From positions 124,001-188,000 of the forward strand of contig CM030939.1 of NCBI GenBank assembly GCA_018136815.1: 64,000 bases of DNA, written 5' to 3'. The DNA comes from Isochrysis galbana. Taxonomy: Eukaryota > Haptophyta > Isochrysidales > Isochrysidaceae. Shown one piece after another: positions 43,528 through 55,891 of this stretch; within the stretch, counting starts at the first letter, position 1, and the number at the start of each line of letters is the position of its first letter. A model generated the notes under the pieces. It did not search any database. It saw only the letters and a program-made list of their open reading frames with translations, and was not told the origin of the DNA. Position numbers and translations under genes: made by a program.

Positions 43528-43707
43528 AGATGGGAGATACCTATCTACCGTATTTGGCCAGAGGCCACAAATGCATATGTATCTGGCTGTATTTGAAACG
43601 CGTCCGGGGTTGTAGGTTGTATAGGCCTCGAATGTTTTTGAAATGCATTAGGCAGATTATATGTATTTGGCTGCATTTGCACGCCCCAGCACCGTCTTTC
43701 CCATTTA
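43528..43707. mobile_element. TIR element M, copy 2 (inverted)
   Basis: 180 bp, opposite orientation to copies 1 and 3 (AGATGGGAGATAC ... TTTCCCATTTA). The flanking direct repeat GGCACACACC(C/T)CG lies at 43515-43527 and 43708-43720, 12 of 13 identical. Confidence 0.75.
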
Positions 43708-43845
43708 GGCACACACCTCGTCATACGGACGAGCTCAGCCGCGTCTCATCTCAAGCTCCCTCCACAGTCCCGAGAGAGAGCTCCTTCCACAACCCCCTGC
43801 CTGCCTGGTGACGAGGAAAGGGGGGGAAAGGGGGGGTATGAATCC

Positions 43846-44029
43846 TAGATGGGAAATACGGTGCAGGGGCCTGCAAATACAGCCAAAAATACATATGTAT
43901 TTGGCCTTCGGCCAAATACATTTCAAATACATTCGAGGCCTACCACCCAGGACACGCTTCAAATACAGCCAAATACATATATGTGTTTTGGTCTCTAGCC
44001 AAATACGGTAAATACGTATTTCCCATCTA
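43846..44029. mobile_element. TIR element M, copy 3 (MITE, 15-bp TIR, 12-bp TSD)
   Basis: 184 bp with perfect 15-bp terminal inverted repeats, TAGATGGGAAATACG and its complement. A perfect 12-bp direct repeat GGGTATGAATCC lies at 43834-43845 and 44030-44041. No coding capacity. The inside is built of AAATACA/TGTATTTGG palindromes and GGCCTTCGGCC, so the whole can fold. Duplications of 9-13 bp are closest to Mutator-like elements, by inference. Confidence 0.85.
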
Positions 44030-44041
44030 GGGTATGAATCC

Positions 44042-44722
44042 CGGTGCTGGCGCATGCGGCGTTCGGGCCTGCGAAGTGCGCGCCCCTCGACCCGCGCCCA
44101 CTCGGGGCCTAGTTAAGCGGTAAGGATGGTGAATGTGAATCATAGATGTCACGTAAGCTTGTAAGCTTACACCACTTTCGCGAGGTGACACTTGCGTCAT
44201 GTCGAACACGCGATGACTACAGGCTCGTAGGCAGAGGGCCGTTCGACCGAGCCGGCAGCTGACGCGGCCGTAAAAGAGTCGTTGTTGGTTGCGGGCGGGA
44301 AAATGTCAGAGAGGTCATGGTAGGAGTAGTTGTCATTGTCTGCCATCGAGCGCTTCGAGCGAAGAGGTAGACGGAGGTTCGGAGGATTGCGACGCGTGGC
44401 GTCGGAGAGTAGAGACGAGGCTAGCTAGCGAGCTAGGGGGAGAGAGAGAATGAGAATGAGAGCTTCTTAGGTCCAAGGTAGACACGAGGGGCTGCAACGC
44501 GGGGACTCAAAAAGTTGCTGACCAACAGAGACAGACAAACTAAACCAAACGGGGCGAAAACTAACCACACTTGGACGGACGACCGAGCGTCGGCACCAAG
44601 GCAACTTAGCAGCGCACGGACATGCGACAGAGGGGACGGCACAACGAGGGCAGACCTCGCTGGGGGAGCTGCGATCGAGGTATAACAGAAGACGGACGAC
44701 AATCGTGGAACGTTTGATGTCA
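44042..44722. other. Gene-free region
   Basis: No gene or repeat recognised. Confidence 0.4.
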
Positions 44723-46184
44723 TCAAGCGGCTAAGATACCTTTGGAGGTATTGGACGACCCGGAGACGAGAGAGATGATCAGTCTCCTCTGGAGGAGACT
44801 ATACCCGGTCCCTCCTGGAGAGGACGCCGGGGACAAGCTATCCGCTTGGACGGAATCCAAAAGGAAAGTATCTTCGATCCTACTAGCGAAGGCGGTCGAT
44901 CTTCGCAGACGACAAAAGTACCCTCCTTGCCATGGTCGACGATGACCTCGAAGGCGCCCCCACCCCTCCTTCTTCCGTCCAAGCCGACGCTCCACCGCCG
45001 CCCTCTTTCTTTGCGGGCTCCCTCGCCGTCGCCGCCGACGCCCTTCTCCCTCCGTCGGCGTTTCCCTTCTCGCCCGGCCCGTTCTCCGACGACCCCCGCG
45101 CCGTCTCCTCGACCGTCGGCCCTCTCTGCTCGTAATTTCTTTCGTCCGTCCATCGCCACTCTCCCTTTCTTTCTTTCTTTGTTCGTTCGTTTGCTTGCAT
45201 GTCCCTCTCCCCCCTTCCCGCCTCTTACGATGGGCATCCCCTTCTTGGGTGTCCCATCGGGGGCGGTGTTGCGGTCGGGGGGAGAGCCGCTCTTTAGGCT
45301 TCCCAAAGAGAGGCCCTCTCTCTTTACTTTCCCGCCTTCGCGTGTTTTGGTTTCTCCCTTCGGGTTGCATCCTCTCCGTCCGATCGGGATCCTCCGATCC
45401 CGATCTCCCTCTCTTTCCCCGTCGTGTGTTAGGATAGGGGTGATCGCTCTCGATCCCCCTCCCTTGTTTTCTCATGTGTGCGCCCCCTTTCTTTCCTTGC
45501 GCGCGCCCCGTGTGTTTCCCGCGTTTTCTCTTGTCCCAGAGTTCCGAGAGTCGCGCCCATGGCCGCACTCCCTGGGGCTCTGGGCGAGCTCTCTCGACCA
45601 CCGTCGCCCCAGGTTCGTGTGAGCGGTGCCCCTGCCGGTGCCATGCCTCCCTCCAGCCCCAGTGCTCCCCGTGCTCAGCCCTCCGTGAGCACGGTCGCCC
45701 CTGGAGAGCCCCATTCCTTGTCTCAACAATCTTTAGAGTCCCAATCCACATCCACAGCCACAGCCACTCCACTCCGCCAGTCACAAAGCTAGTGGTAGTA
45801 TTAGTACAAGTATAGAGAGTAGAGGTACCAACGCTCAAGAAAGTGTTTTTGTTTAAGCTGGTGGTAGTGGTAGTAGCTACGCGCAAACTATATCGTTGCT
45901 CAATTTGTGTGCTCTAGACGACGGCGCTAATGCTATAAACGCAAAGTTGATGCCCCAAATCGTGGTGCCATCTACCACCTCTTGCCGCAATCTCACGCAC
46001 ATCTTCCGCAAATGTCCGCCTTTATTTCAGCGAGTGGCATTGGAGTCCCAATCGCAGTATCGCCACATAGGTCGGGCACAATAGTTGGCTTGACGGCGCG
46101 GTTGACGGCGGGCAAACTGCCCCCCCCCCCCCCAAAGCTGACTCTCTACGCGCATTGTTGCACCGCCGGTCCTCGCGGCCCACC
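44723..46184. other. Unassigned region with overlapping open frames
   Basis: A 387-codon minus frame (45886-44723) is dominated by Arg, Lys, Glu and Gly. Plus-strand frames cover the same DNA (44742-44945 reads LWRRLYPVPPGEDAGDKLSA; 44846-45622 is Pro/Ser-rich). Neither has a recognised domain, and the composition suggests that at most one is real. A 9-bp palindromic pair, AGTCTCCTC-TG-GAGGAGACT, lies at about 44782-44801. Confidence 0.25.
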
Positions 46185-48392
46185 TCAGGCACGCACCGTC
46201 ACCGCGGATGCGTCCGCGGGCGGTGCGGCACCCTGGGCCTCACCGCAGCGCACTCTGGCATGAGCATGCGCCACCACTTGTCCACTACGCTCAATACGTG
46301 GGTGAGCCGCGGCTAAAGCCAGTTTCTGGCGCTTCTTCTCCACCCGGCCGCCTACGGGTGGTTGGTCGGCTCGCCGACCCATCTCGGCGGCCCGCGGGCT
46401 GGCCTCGCTGCCTGTGGCCCTCTTCTTCTTGGTCCTGTGCTTGGCCGGCTCGTCTGAGCACGGGCGGCAGAAGCCGACGTGCTCGAGCCGTGCCATTGCG
46501 GCGGCGACCGTCCCGACGGTCACATCGTGCCCAGCCGCCTCGAGTGCCTCACTTTTGCGAAATTGGTCGGGCGCTGCACGGCACCAGTCGAGAAAGCGTG
46601 CGAGCGGCGGCGGTGCCACGATCTCAACGCGCAGCAACGACGCATAGTCGTCGCCACCAAACTGTGCATGAAGCGCGTACGAGATGGGTTCGAGCTCGGC
46701 CTCCATGTCCTCCTCGTCATCCGGGGACGACGCGTCTGGGTCGTCATCGCTCGCGCGGTGCTCCTCGCCGAGACTCGCTCCGCTCGCCTCGCTTCCCTCG
46801 GCGCGATCAGCCGCCTCGCCGTTCCACGACTCGATGGCCAGCTCGTCGACCCCGTCAGTGAGGAGCTCCGAGGTGCTCGTCAGCACCTCAAGCGACGCGA
46901 TGGCGGCGCACAGCTCGCCGTGTGCGGCGGCGCGGCTGGAGGGCCGCCGCACCGTCGCCTCACCGGCCTTGAGTAACGACGAGGTACCGCCGCTGTCGCT
47001 ATCGCCCTCGCTCGTGTTGCTCCCATCAGACTCGTTCTCGGAGTCCTCGGCGCCCTCCTTGTCGGATGCGCCCGGGTCGGCATCGTCAACGTCACCGTCG
47101 TTGCTCTCGCCGTCACTCTCATTGGCCCGCGGTAGCCGCAACAGCACGGCCAAGGGATTGCGTCGGTAGAGCGTGTCCTCCCTGAGCCAGCCGACGTCGG
47201 TGCCGCGCTCGTGGATGAGTGGCAGCGCGACGCGCACTGCGCGTGGAAGCGGCATGCATGCTGGTAGCAGGTCGGCAGGTGTGAGTGCGGCCGCCTCATC
47301 GCGCAGGATGGCAAGCGCTTCGGCCAGTTGCGCCCGCCCCTCAGCGAGCGAGTGGAAGGCCACTGGCTGGCGCGCGGCCGCGTGCGCGCGCAGCCGCTGC
47401 GCGACAGCGCCGCCAATCATGTCGGCCCAGCTCATGCCCATCAGCGAGACATTGATCGAGAGCGAGTCCTCCTCGCACTCAACGCGGTGCCACATGCCGG
47501 CCGGCACGTAGAGCACAGAGCCTGGCCGAAGAAGCACCTCCTCCCACCCCGTGTGGAAGTGCTCCGCGTCGGGCGCCACGTCGAACGCGCCGCGCTCGGC
47601 CGCGTGCTGCGCGTGGTTCTTAGCCTGCGCCTCGGCAGCATCGCGCGTGGTCGCATCGGCTTGGCTCCACATAGGCGTGCAACCGCGCACAGGGTGCTGC
47701 ACGCCGCTCGGCTTGAGCCGCCAGCGCTTCACACCGCGCAGCTGCAGCGTGAAGTTGTGCATGAAATCGAAATGCCAGTCGGTCACGTGGCCGGCGCGCG
47801 AGGCGAAGGTCTCGACTTCGGACCGCGGTGCGCCATCCGGATAGATGGCGCCAAACGACATGCCGAGCTGCTGTGAAAGAGCGGTGACGAGAAGCTCGGA
47901 GAGCTCCTCGGGCGCGCGGAAGTAGAGTGAGGCGCCAGCACGGTAGCACGTGAGCGCTGCCGCAGGTTCTTCGGTCTTGAATGAGTCGGCCGCCCGGCGC
48001 GGCACGCCTTTGGGCGCAAGGCTCTGCGCGACCCAGACGTGGATGGCGTCAGAAGGGCTGTCCTCGAGGAGCTTTGGGAGCGAGAGGCCGTGAAGCATGG
48101 GGAGCAGCGGCGCGAATCGCTCAGCGTCCGCGTGCGACGCGAACGGCCGTCGTCCAAACGTGTGGCGCACGAAGTGTGAGGCCGAGTGTGGGTGGGAGAG
48201 CTGCGAGAGGAGAGGGAGGCGGTGTGAGTGGAAGAGGAGGAGCGGTGGCGCGTTTGGGCCGAGGGCGTGCTCGTCGATCGAGGCGGAGGGAGAGGCTGGG
48301 GGTGCGATCGCCGGGGCGGCCGAGGACGGTGAGGAGGTTGAGGGGAGCGACCAGGCGAGCGAGGGGGCGGGGTGGCGTCGCGCGCGGCCCAT
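46185..48392 (-). CDS. JmjC/cupin_4-type 2-oxoglutarate oxygenase
   Basis: A single exon encodes 735 aa. The N-terminal 40 residues are Ser/Pro/Ala-rich. The catalytic cupin (about 110-325) has LTCYRAGASLYFRAPEELSE, GMSFGAIYPDG, the iron site H207-F-D209 (HVTDWHFDFMHNFTLQL) and distal H302 (GSVLYVPAGMWHRVECEE). GVKRW and SINVSL are typical of the ribosomal-oxygenase (MINA/NO66) group. An acidic low-complexity linker follows (DGESNDGDVDDADPGASDKE). A C-terminal winged-helix-like part (LDWCRAAPDQFRKSEALEAA ... VAAAMARLEHVGFCRPC) matches the usual order in that group, which hydroxylates a histidine of ribosomal proteins. Substrate assignment is by family only. The Lys/Arg stretch HRTKKKRATG may be a nuclear signal. 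Confidence 0.82.
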   Translation of the reverse strand: MGRARRHPAPSLAWSLPSTSSPSSAAPAIAPPASPSASIDEHALGPNAPPLLLFHSHRLPLLSQLSHPHSASHFVRHTFGRRPFASHADAERFAPLLPMLHGLSLPKLLEDSPSDAIHVWVAQSLAPKGVPRRAADSFKTEEPAAALTCYRAGASLYFRAPEELSELLVTALSQQLGMSFGAIYPDGAPRSEVETFASRAGHVTDWHFDFMHNFTLQLRGVKRWRLKPSGVQHPVRGCTPMWSQADATTRDAAEAQAKNHAQHAAERGAFDVAPDAEHFHTGWEEVLLRPGSVLYVPAGMWHRVECEEDSLSINVSLMGMSWADMIGGAVAQRLRAHAAARQPVAFHSLAEGRAQLAEALAILRDEAAALTPADLLPACMPLPRAVRVALPLIHERGTDVGWLREDTLYRRNPLAVLLRLPRANESDGESNDGDVDDADPGASDKEGAEDSENESDGSNTSEGDSDSGGTSSLLKAGEATVRRPSSRAAAHGELCAAIASLEVLTSTSELLTDGVDELAIESWNGEAADRAEGSEASGASLGEEHRASDDDPDASSPDDEEDMEAELEPISYALHAQFGGDDYASLLRVEIVAPPPLARFLDWCRAAPDQFRKSEALEAAGHDVTVGTVAAAMARLEHVGFCRPCSDEPAKHRTKKKRATGSEASPRAAEMGRRADQPPVGGRVEKKRQKLALAAAHPRIERSGQVVAHAHARVRCGEAQGAAPPADASAVTVRA

Positions 48393-48851
48393 CGCGGACG
48401 GGAAGGAACGCGGGGCGGGGAAGAAGATACAGGAGGGGAGGGAGAAAGGTTGGGGGGGGGGGGGGGGGGGGGGAGGCTCGGAGCATCGGCACCCGTATCA
48501 GTTCTAATCTTTCACTTCCACGTAAACCGATGAAAATAAAACGTCTCGTGAGTAGCTCGCCTCCCCCCCCCCCCCACTTCTCACTATGTTTCACAAGTGG
48601 AAGGCAGGGAGGGGACCCGACACTCATAATTTAGCACATTGAAGCAACCGACGCGCGAGGCGTAATCCGCCCCCTCGCCGTGCAGATTCGAAGTGCTCGA
48701 TGTTGCCCCATGTGCCCCTGTCTTGCGTGGAGAGTGGAGAGGGGGGTGGAGGTGGGATGGGCTTGTCGGTGGTGCTCAAGTGTTCAGAGGTGAAACACGT
48801 CGCGAGCGCGGCCGGGCAAAGTGTCAGATCTTATCTCTTAAGCGGCGGCAG
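48393..48851. promoter_or_regulatory. Upstream region of the JmjC gene
   Basis: G-rich on the plus strand (G run at about 48450-48472), so pyrimidine-rich on the coding strand. No defined element. Confidence 0.35.
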
Positions 48852-48873
48852 GAAGCACCTTTGAAGGTGCTTC
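48852..48873. repeat. Perfect 10-bp hairpin
   Basis: GAAGCACCTT-TG-AAGGTGCTTC, fully self-complementary apart from the 2-nt centre. Confidence 0.85.
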
Positions 48874-48989
48874 GCGACAGTTGATTGCCCCAACCTCCAT
48901 TTATTAAGGTAAATTGACGTTACATATAATGTAAACACACCCCGTCCTCGAGGCAACTGCGATGTGCAGCACCTCCCAGGGTGCCTCGC

Positions 48990-49490
48990 CGGTTAACTCT
49001 TTACTGCCGGGAGCGCAGCATGCAAATGGATGCTTCGATGTTTGGTTTTTTGAGGTGAGAGAAGAGAGGAAGACATGTTCAACGATATAAGCGACGCTTT
49101 CCGCAAAGAAAGAGATGATCAAATTTTTCCCGATCCCCCCCCCCCCTCCCCCCCCCCCTCCCCCCCCCCCCCCCTCTCCCTCCCAGTCCCACTCCGTTGC
49201 GCCGCGCCGCCCTCCCCTCAACCTCTCACACCTCTTTCTAACGTGCACACGTGGATTATTTGGTAAACTGAAGCATCCAAATGGCTGCTTCGCCCCTGGG
49301 CCTATTTTCTCCATAATTCCATACTACAATCTCGACCTATTGTGTTGAAAATGGGTGGGAAATGTGGGGAAGGATGTCCCTGAGGCTCCCCCAGCACCTC
49401 ATGGGCACCCCTCAAGGCGTTGGCGAGCAGGGACGAAATATGTCGTTTGAAGCATCCATTTGCATGCTCCGGCAGTAAACAGTTAAAGAT
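48990..49490. mobile_element. Foldback-like element with about 40-bp inverted ends
   Basis: The left arm (about 48993-49037, ACTCTTTACTGCCGGGAGCG then GCATGCAAATGGATGCTTCG) and right arm (about 49446-49490) are inverted copies with a few differences. Another GAAGCATCCAAATGG stretch lies at 49270. The interior includes a poly-C run at 49135-49175 and no gene. Confidence 0.55.
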
Positions 49491-50874
<1,384 letters not shown>

Positions 50875-53800
50875 ATGCGCCCCTCCCGCTCCTCCCGCTC
50901 CCACCTACGCCGCATGCTCGCAGCCATGAGGGCCGCCCACGCAGACAACGAGAGACTCCTCTCTTCCCTCCTCCTCTCACACATCCAGGGCCTCCAACCG
51001 CTGATGGCCTCCTCCCCTCCCCCACACAGAGCTCCTCCCACTCCCCACGAGGAGGCTGCAGCAGCTTCACTGCAGGCCTCTACCAGGGCTCTCCTCTTAC
51101 GACGCAAGCAGGAGGCCGCAGCGGTCTGCCTGCAGCGATGGATGCGACGTCGCGGCCGTGCGCCCCCGCGCTCCCATCCCTTTGTTGAGCTCATGCAGAG
51201 GAAGCTCTACGTGCTCGCAGCGCTCGCGCTCGTCACGCTGTTTGCGCTCGATGTCTCGGTCCACATCAGCTCACCCGAAACGCTTGGGAGGGCGCTTTGG
51301 TTGGAGGCGATGCCGCTGATGATTGGCGGCGCGCTCAGCTGGCGAAGGCTGCGCCATTGCACAGCCGAGGATGCCTTCTCGCCGGCTATGCTGGGGCTCA
51401 CTGCACACGCCGTCGTCAAGGCGCTCGTGATTGCCTTGCGCCTTGCACAGGAGCACAAGCTTGCCATCTACGAGGTGCGGAGTGTGCAGCAATTCCCCAC
51501 ACTGCGATCTATTCACATGGGTGTGCTCTGCGCGACAGCGCCGTGCTCGCCGCGCGTGCGCCGCGCGTGCGCCGCCTTGATGCTCGCGGCGATCTGTGCC
51601 AACAGCGCGCTCACCAGTGAGGTCGTTGGCCAGAGGGACGTCCTCCGCCTGCTCTCCAATGGGCTCTCCTACTTGCTCGTCTTCCTCGCCACGAGCCGTC
51701 TTGCTGAGGTTGCGCTGCGGGACACACGCGCGCGCGAGCAGACCATGGGCGACCTGCGGCTTGCTCTTGACGCCTCGGCTGCTGCGGGTGTGCCCCACCA
51801 GCTCGTGGATGAGGAGGAAGTATCGCGCGCGTGGACCGAGGGCCCGCTCGTGCGCATCCTTGCCGTGGCGGGCCTCGTAGGCAGCTGCGTGTACGCAGGC
51901 TTCATCTATGTGTTGAAAGTGTACCTCGAGAGCAAGCACCCCACCACGATCGCCTATGTGTTTGCGCCCGGCACGATGCTGATCGGTGTGATTACCTTTA
52001 CTTTCGCGCTGCTCACGCTCTTCGTGATGCCAGAGCGCAGGAGCTACCAGGCGGCGCGCGCCTTCTCCTACCTATTGCTCGCCGTGCATTCGGCGCAAGT
52101 CGTGATAAAGAGCGCTGATGTTGCCGCCGCATGGCGGGCGGCCGCCGATGCAGACTGTTCGCAGACCTGCGAGTGGGTGGCGGAGTCACCCTTCTATGAA
52201 ATCTTCGGGCCACCGATGTCCTTCATGCGATGCCTCATCACCACGCTGCTGCCCGTCTCGCCGCGGCTGCGGCCGATCATTGTGCTCCTTGTCATTACCA
52301 AGCAGCTCATCTCGTCCGTCGAGCGTGTGATAGGGATTGAGCCCGCACAGACCGTCGCCATCATGCTGAGGGACCTCACAATAGCCATGCTTGGTGTCGC
52401 AGTGGTGAGCGCCGCGCAGCCCGGCGCGCACGACCTCCCCCACCAGGCGTGCTCGCGCCGTCGCGTCGCCGGCCCCACCCCTACTCCCCGTCCCCCCACA
52501 CCTCGTAGTCCCACATCGGCGTGCACGGCGCTTTCGCCTCGTCGTGGCAACGCGGGCGTTTTCTCGAGCAAGTTGAGATCAACAGACGCAAGCAGCTCCA
52601 GGCCAACGCGACGGCCGTGCTGCGCGAGGCCATCGCTTTCCCCATGAGCACGCGGCCGGCTCCCGCCACTCTCCACCTGCCCACCCGAATACCAGTCTTG
52701 TCAAGCACGCCGGGCGCACGCGCTGGCTCGCACACGCCAACGCACGCAGTTAGCCGCCGCTCGGGCGGCGCTAGTGGCGAAACCTCGCTACTGGTTGGGG
52801 GTGCCGGCTCACGCGCCACCCCGTCGACGGGCGACGATGACGCCCCACCTCACGAGCCTGAGCATGCGCCGCTTGTCAACCCAGCGTTGGCGCCCTACTG
52901 CGGGGTGCCTATCGAGGCGCCCCACGTGCCATGGGCGCACGAGGAATCCATCGCAGGGGCCGGAGCGCGGCAGCAGCAGGCGTCCCTGTCGTTCCTGCTC
53001 GCGCGGATGCAAAGCATCGACGCGATGATCTCCAAGACGTACGTCCTCTCGAATGCGCGCCATCTGAACACGTGCATTGGGCCGATGGGCCGTGCCGCCG
53101 CCGGCCCCAGCCACTGCGACTGGGGCTCTAGCCGATCGTCCTCGTCCAAGTCATCGCGCAGCTCTCGCTCATCGGTGAGGTCGTCGAGGGTGAGCAGCCG
53201 ATCTGGCAGGTGAACTGCGCCCACTCAGCAATTTCTCACCGCCCCGTCGGCATGGCGGGAAGCTCGCCCCTCCCCAGCGCCCCACTCACTGCGCGCACTC
53301 ACCACACCGCGCATGTGCATGGCCACGCTGCACCCCGCTTTCTGCCTGCACGCCAGTCCGGCGACCGCCCCTCCTCGCTCATTCTGCAGCGCGTCCTCGG
53401 CCTCGGGCCTCTCTGGTTTCTCGACGAGCTCGAATCGCAGCTCCCTCCCGTCGATAAGCGAGCATTCGGTTTTCGAGGACGACTCGCTTGCCTCGCTCGC
53501 CATCCTCGAGGAGAACAACTTTATTGTCTCGGACGAGGCCCTGTTCGCGGACTCGTCATTGTTCCTTTCTGGCCTAGCCCAGCGCCACCGCCCTTCGGCT
53601 AGAGAGCCCGCGCGCGCGCCGAACGAGGTGGCTTTTCGCCCCGCTGTCAGCGGCTGCGACCCATGCTCAGAGGCGAACTTCATCGTGAGCGACGAGTTGC
53701 TGCGAAGCGATGGCAACCTTTTTCCCGCTGGCGTGGAGGAGAGAAGAGACAGGAGGAAGAGAAGCCGGCAGCTCGGAACCGCTATTAGCGAGGAGGTCCC

Positions 53801-54152
53801 TGACCTGCCAACATCCTGCTCGTCGCCGCCTTCCACCGGCAGGGATTCGCAGGCGCCCGCCCGCATTGCCTCCTCCGTGGCGGGGGACATCGACGTCACT
53901 GTGGCGCCAACCGAGTCGAGCGAGGATGATGGTGACGATTCCTTCATAGTGAGCGTCGAGCACTACATGATGGATGCGGATGGCTTCATTGTGCCTCACG
54001 AAGTGGGTAAGGAGCAGGACCGCAGCGACGCTGACATCGCTCGCGAGTTGGAGGCTCCATTGAAGGCGATATCTGAGGATCCTTCGGGCAATGTGCCCTG
54101 CATTGAGTACGCATGCAGACCTAAGTCACAGTCCGGAGCAGCGCAGAGCTAG
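50875..54152 (+). CDS. Polytopic membrane protein with IQ-like motifs and FIVSDE repeats
   Basis: Exons 50875-52404, 52509-53209 and 53390-54152 (GTGAGC..GTAG phase 0; GTGAAC..GCAG phase 2) give 997 aa. The ATG follows the pyrimidine tract; longer frames upstream are CT-repeat translation. Residues 61-95 hold two IQ-like segments (AAASLQASTRALLLRR; AAAVCLQRWMRRRGR), candidate calmodulin sites. Residues 110-510 contain about eight hydrophobic helices (LYVLAALALVTLFALDV; MLIGVITFTFALLTLFVM). Then comes an amphipathic linker (FLEQVEINRRKQLQANATA) and a long Ser/Pro-rich tail. The tail carries three spaced repeats: NNFIVSDEALFADSSLF, ANFIVSDELLRSDGNLF and DSFIVSVEHYMMDADGF. I do not recognise the family; channel, receptor or scaffold are all possible. 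Splice junctions keep frame, which supports the model. Confidence 0.7.
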
Positions 54153-54849
54153 AAGTGGAGTTCACAAGTAGGGCGCGCGGTGCACACAGAACCTCTGCAC
54201 GCCGCAACAGTGCTTTGCGCATGCCGCGCATGCAATTCTCAGCACGTAATTACATGGGCTGGCGAGCCGATGTGGTCTACTGCAGGATTGTCCTTCGTCT
54301 GTGCTGGAGTCCGTCCCGTGGTGATAGTGTGCGCGTCTCGGCCGGATAGCGAACGCGAGCCTATGACTACTCACCGTATGTGCAGTGGCTTGGGTAGTTC
54401 AGCATCTCGGCATGGCACACATGGTACACTCTGGCAAGCAATGTTTCTCGTCGGTGCTCCAGCGCGAAGGCCACGGGCGCGGGGAGCAGCGACGAAGCCC
54501 GGCTTCACCAAGACATTCCGCTTGCATCTAAATTGTACGCGCAAGGGGCGCGCGCATGAGCATGGGAGCGCGATGCTTGCGCCGCTCACTGTGGGCAGAT
54601 GGCGAGGATCACGAAAGCCGCCAGTCTTTTATCATTTTATGTGCGTAGTCAGGGCTCTCTGTTACTATCATACGGCCCTTGTATCGGCACTCCGCTAATG
54701 GGGATGAATATGCGTTTGGTGCAAGTGCGGCCAGCAGTGTAGACAGGGGCTCTCGTGGCGGGCCTGCTGCATTCGCGATGCAGCTCTAGTGCTTAGCCGG
54801 GATGCCCCCTTTCCTCCTTACCGCGGAGGCACTCACCCGAGCTATCAAC
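54153..54849. other. Intergenic region
   Basis: 3' flank of the membrane protein gene; no gene or repeat recognised. Confidence 0.4.
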
Positions 54850-55340
54850 GGAGACGAAGACATAAACGGCGTCGAACTGAGCACTGAGCACTAGGTTGAA
54901 ATCCTTGTCTATAGTGTACAGAGGGCTTATCATTTTCCGAACATGTTTGTTGCTAGGGGCGTGTAGCCCCATGTTCTCGCGTTGTTTTTTAACCTTTGAA
55001 AGAACCCGACCTTCGCCGTTACTAATAAGTGGTATCTCGTAAGGATCGCTCTCAAGATTGTCCTGACGGACCTACCGTCCGCGTTGCCATATTGAATGTT
55101 GTAAAAGTCCGTGAGGATGTATCTCCACGCCAGGATACCTAAGTACCCCGAGGAGGGATGCGGTCTGTCTACCTGGTAGCAAAAGAGACGCTGGGCTATC
55201 TCAGAGCCCGGCCTAAGGTTTATCCCGAGAAGCCCTTCTATGAATTCGAAAATGGGTTCCGTCGCGATGCACGTGGCTATGTATGTGGGTGGAGCTCTCG
55301 GGGGCTATACCGCAAAAGCGGCACGTCGGATCTCGCCGCC
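54850..55340 (-). pseudogene. LINE ORF2 C-terminus, decayed
   Basis: The minus strand has a Cys/His start CRFCGIAPESSTHIH (about 55335), then after stops RLFCYQVDRPHPSSGYLGIL and AWRYILTDFYNIQYGNADGR, ending near 54850. These match CRMCGKYQEDSCHLAWC, DRLFAYPAETTPDSLKTLYV and IAWRYIIRDFYRIEF of the LINE at 14073-15695. It is probably one decayed copy with the 56800-57067 fragment. Confidence 0.7.
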
Positions 55341-55470
55341 GCCGCCCTCGCCGCCGCCGCCCTCGCCGCCGCCGCCCTCGCCCCCACCTCCGTCTCCGCC
55401 TCCACCTTCACCGCCGCCGCCCTCGCCACCGCCGCCCTCGCCTCCTCCGCCCTCGCCACCCCCCTGCGGA
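55335..55470. repeat. (GCCGCC/CTC)n trinucleotide-type repeat
   Basis: About 130 bp of CGCCGCCGCCCTCG units inside the decayed LINE. Confidence 0.85.
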
Positions 55471-55504
55471 AAGAGTGAACGCACGGCGTGCACCTTCCTG
55501 GAAG

Positions 55505-55770
55505 TTGCTATGCGCACGCACGGCGCCCCCGCGGGGGGGCGCCGGTGCACATCGCGCCGTGCCCACGCACGGCGTGCACATTGTGATTGCAAGTCATCAC
55601 AGGTGCTGCGTAACGAAACATCTCTTATATGGCCAGTTTACGTAGTTGTGGGCCGCAGGGGGTACACAGATGGAACGAGTTGACATGCGCACGCACGGCG
55701 TATCCACGGGGGGACCGATGCACATCGCGCCGTGCCCATGCACGGCGTGCACCGATGTGATTAGCGAAGA
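55505..55770. repeat. Duplicated 80-bp unit
   Basis: 55508-55590 and 55686-55762 share GCGCACGCACGGCG, a CCCCGCGGGG-type hairpin, TGCACATCGCGCCGTGCCCA and GCACGGCGTGCAC, in direct orientation, at about 85% identity. Confidence 0.75.
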
Positions 55771-55891
55771 AGCTTGACGGCGTCTCTCTCTTATAATTTT
55801 AACATGATCTAATGTTAAACAACTACAATACAACTGTGGACATTTGATCGCTCAATTCGACTGATGTCCCACTATTGACGGAACGACACCT

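Noticed and set aside
44723-45886. 387-codon minus ORF as a gene
   Set aside because: Extreme Arg/Glu/Gly composition, a competing Pro/Ser-rich frame on the other strand, and no domain. Left as unassigned.
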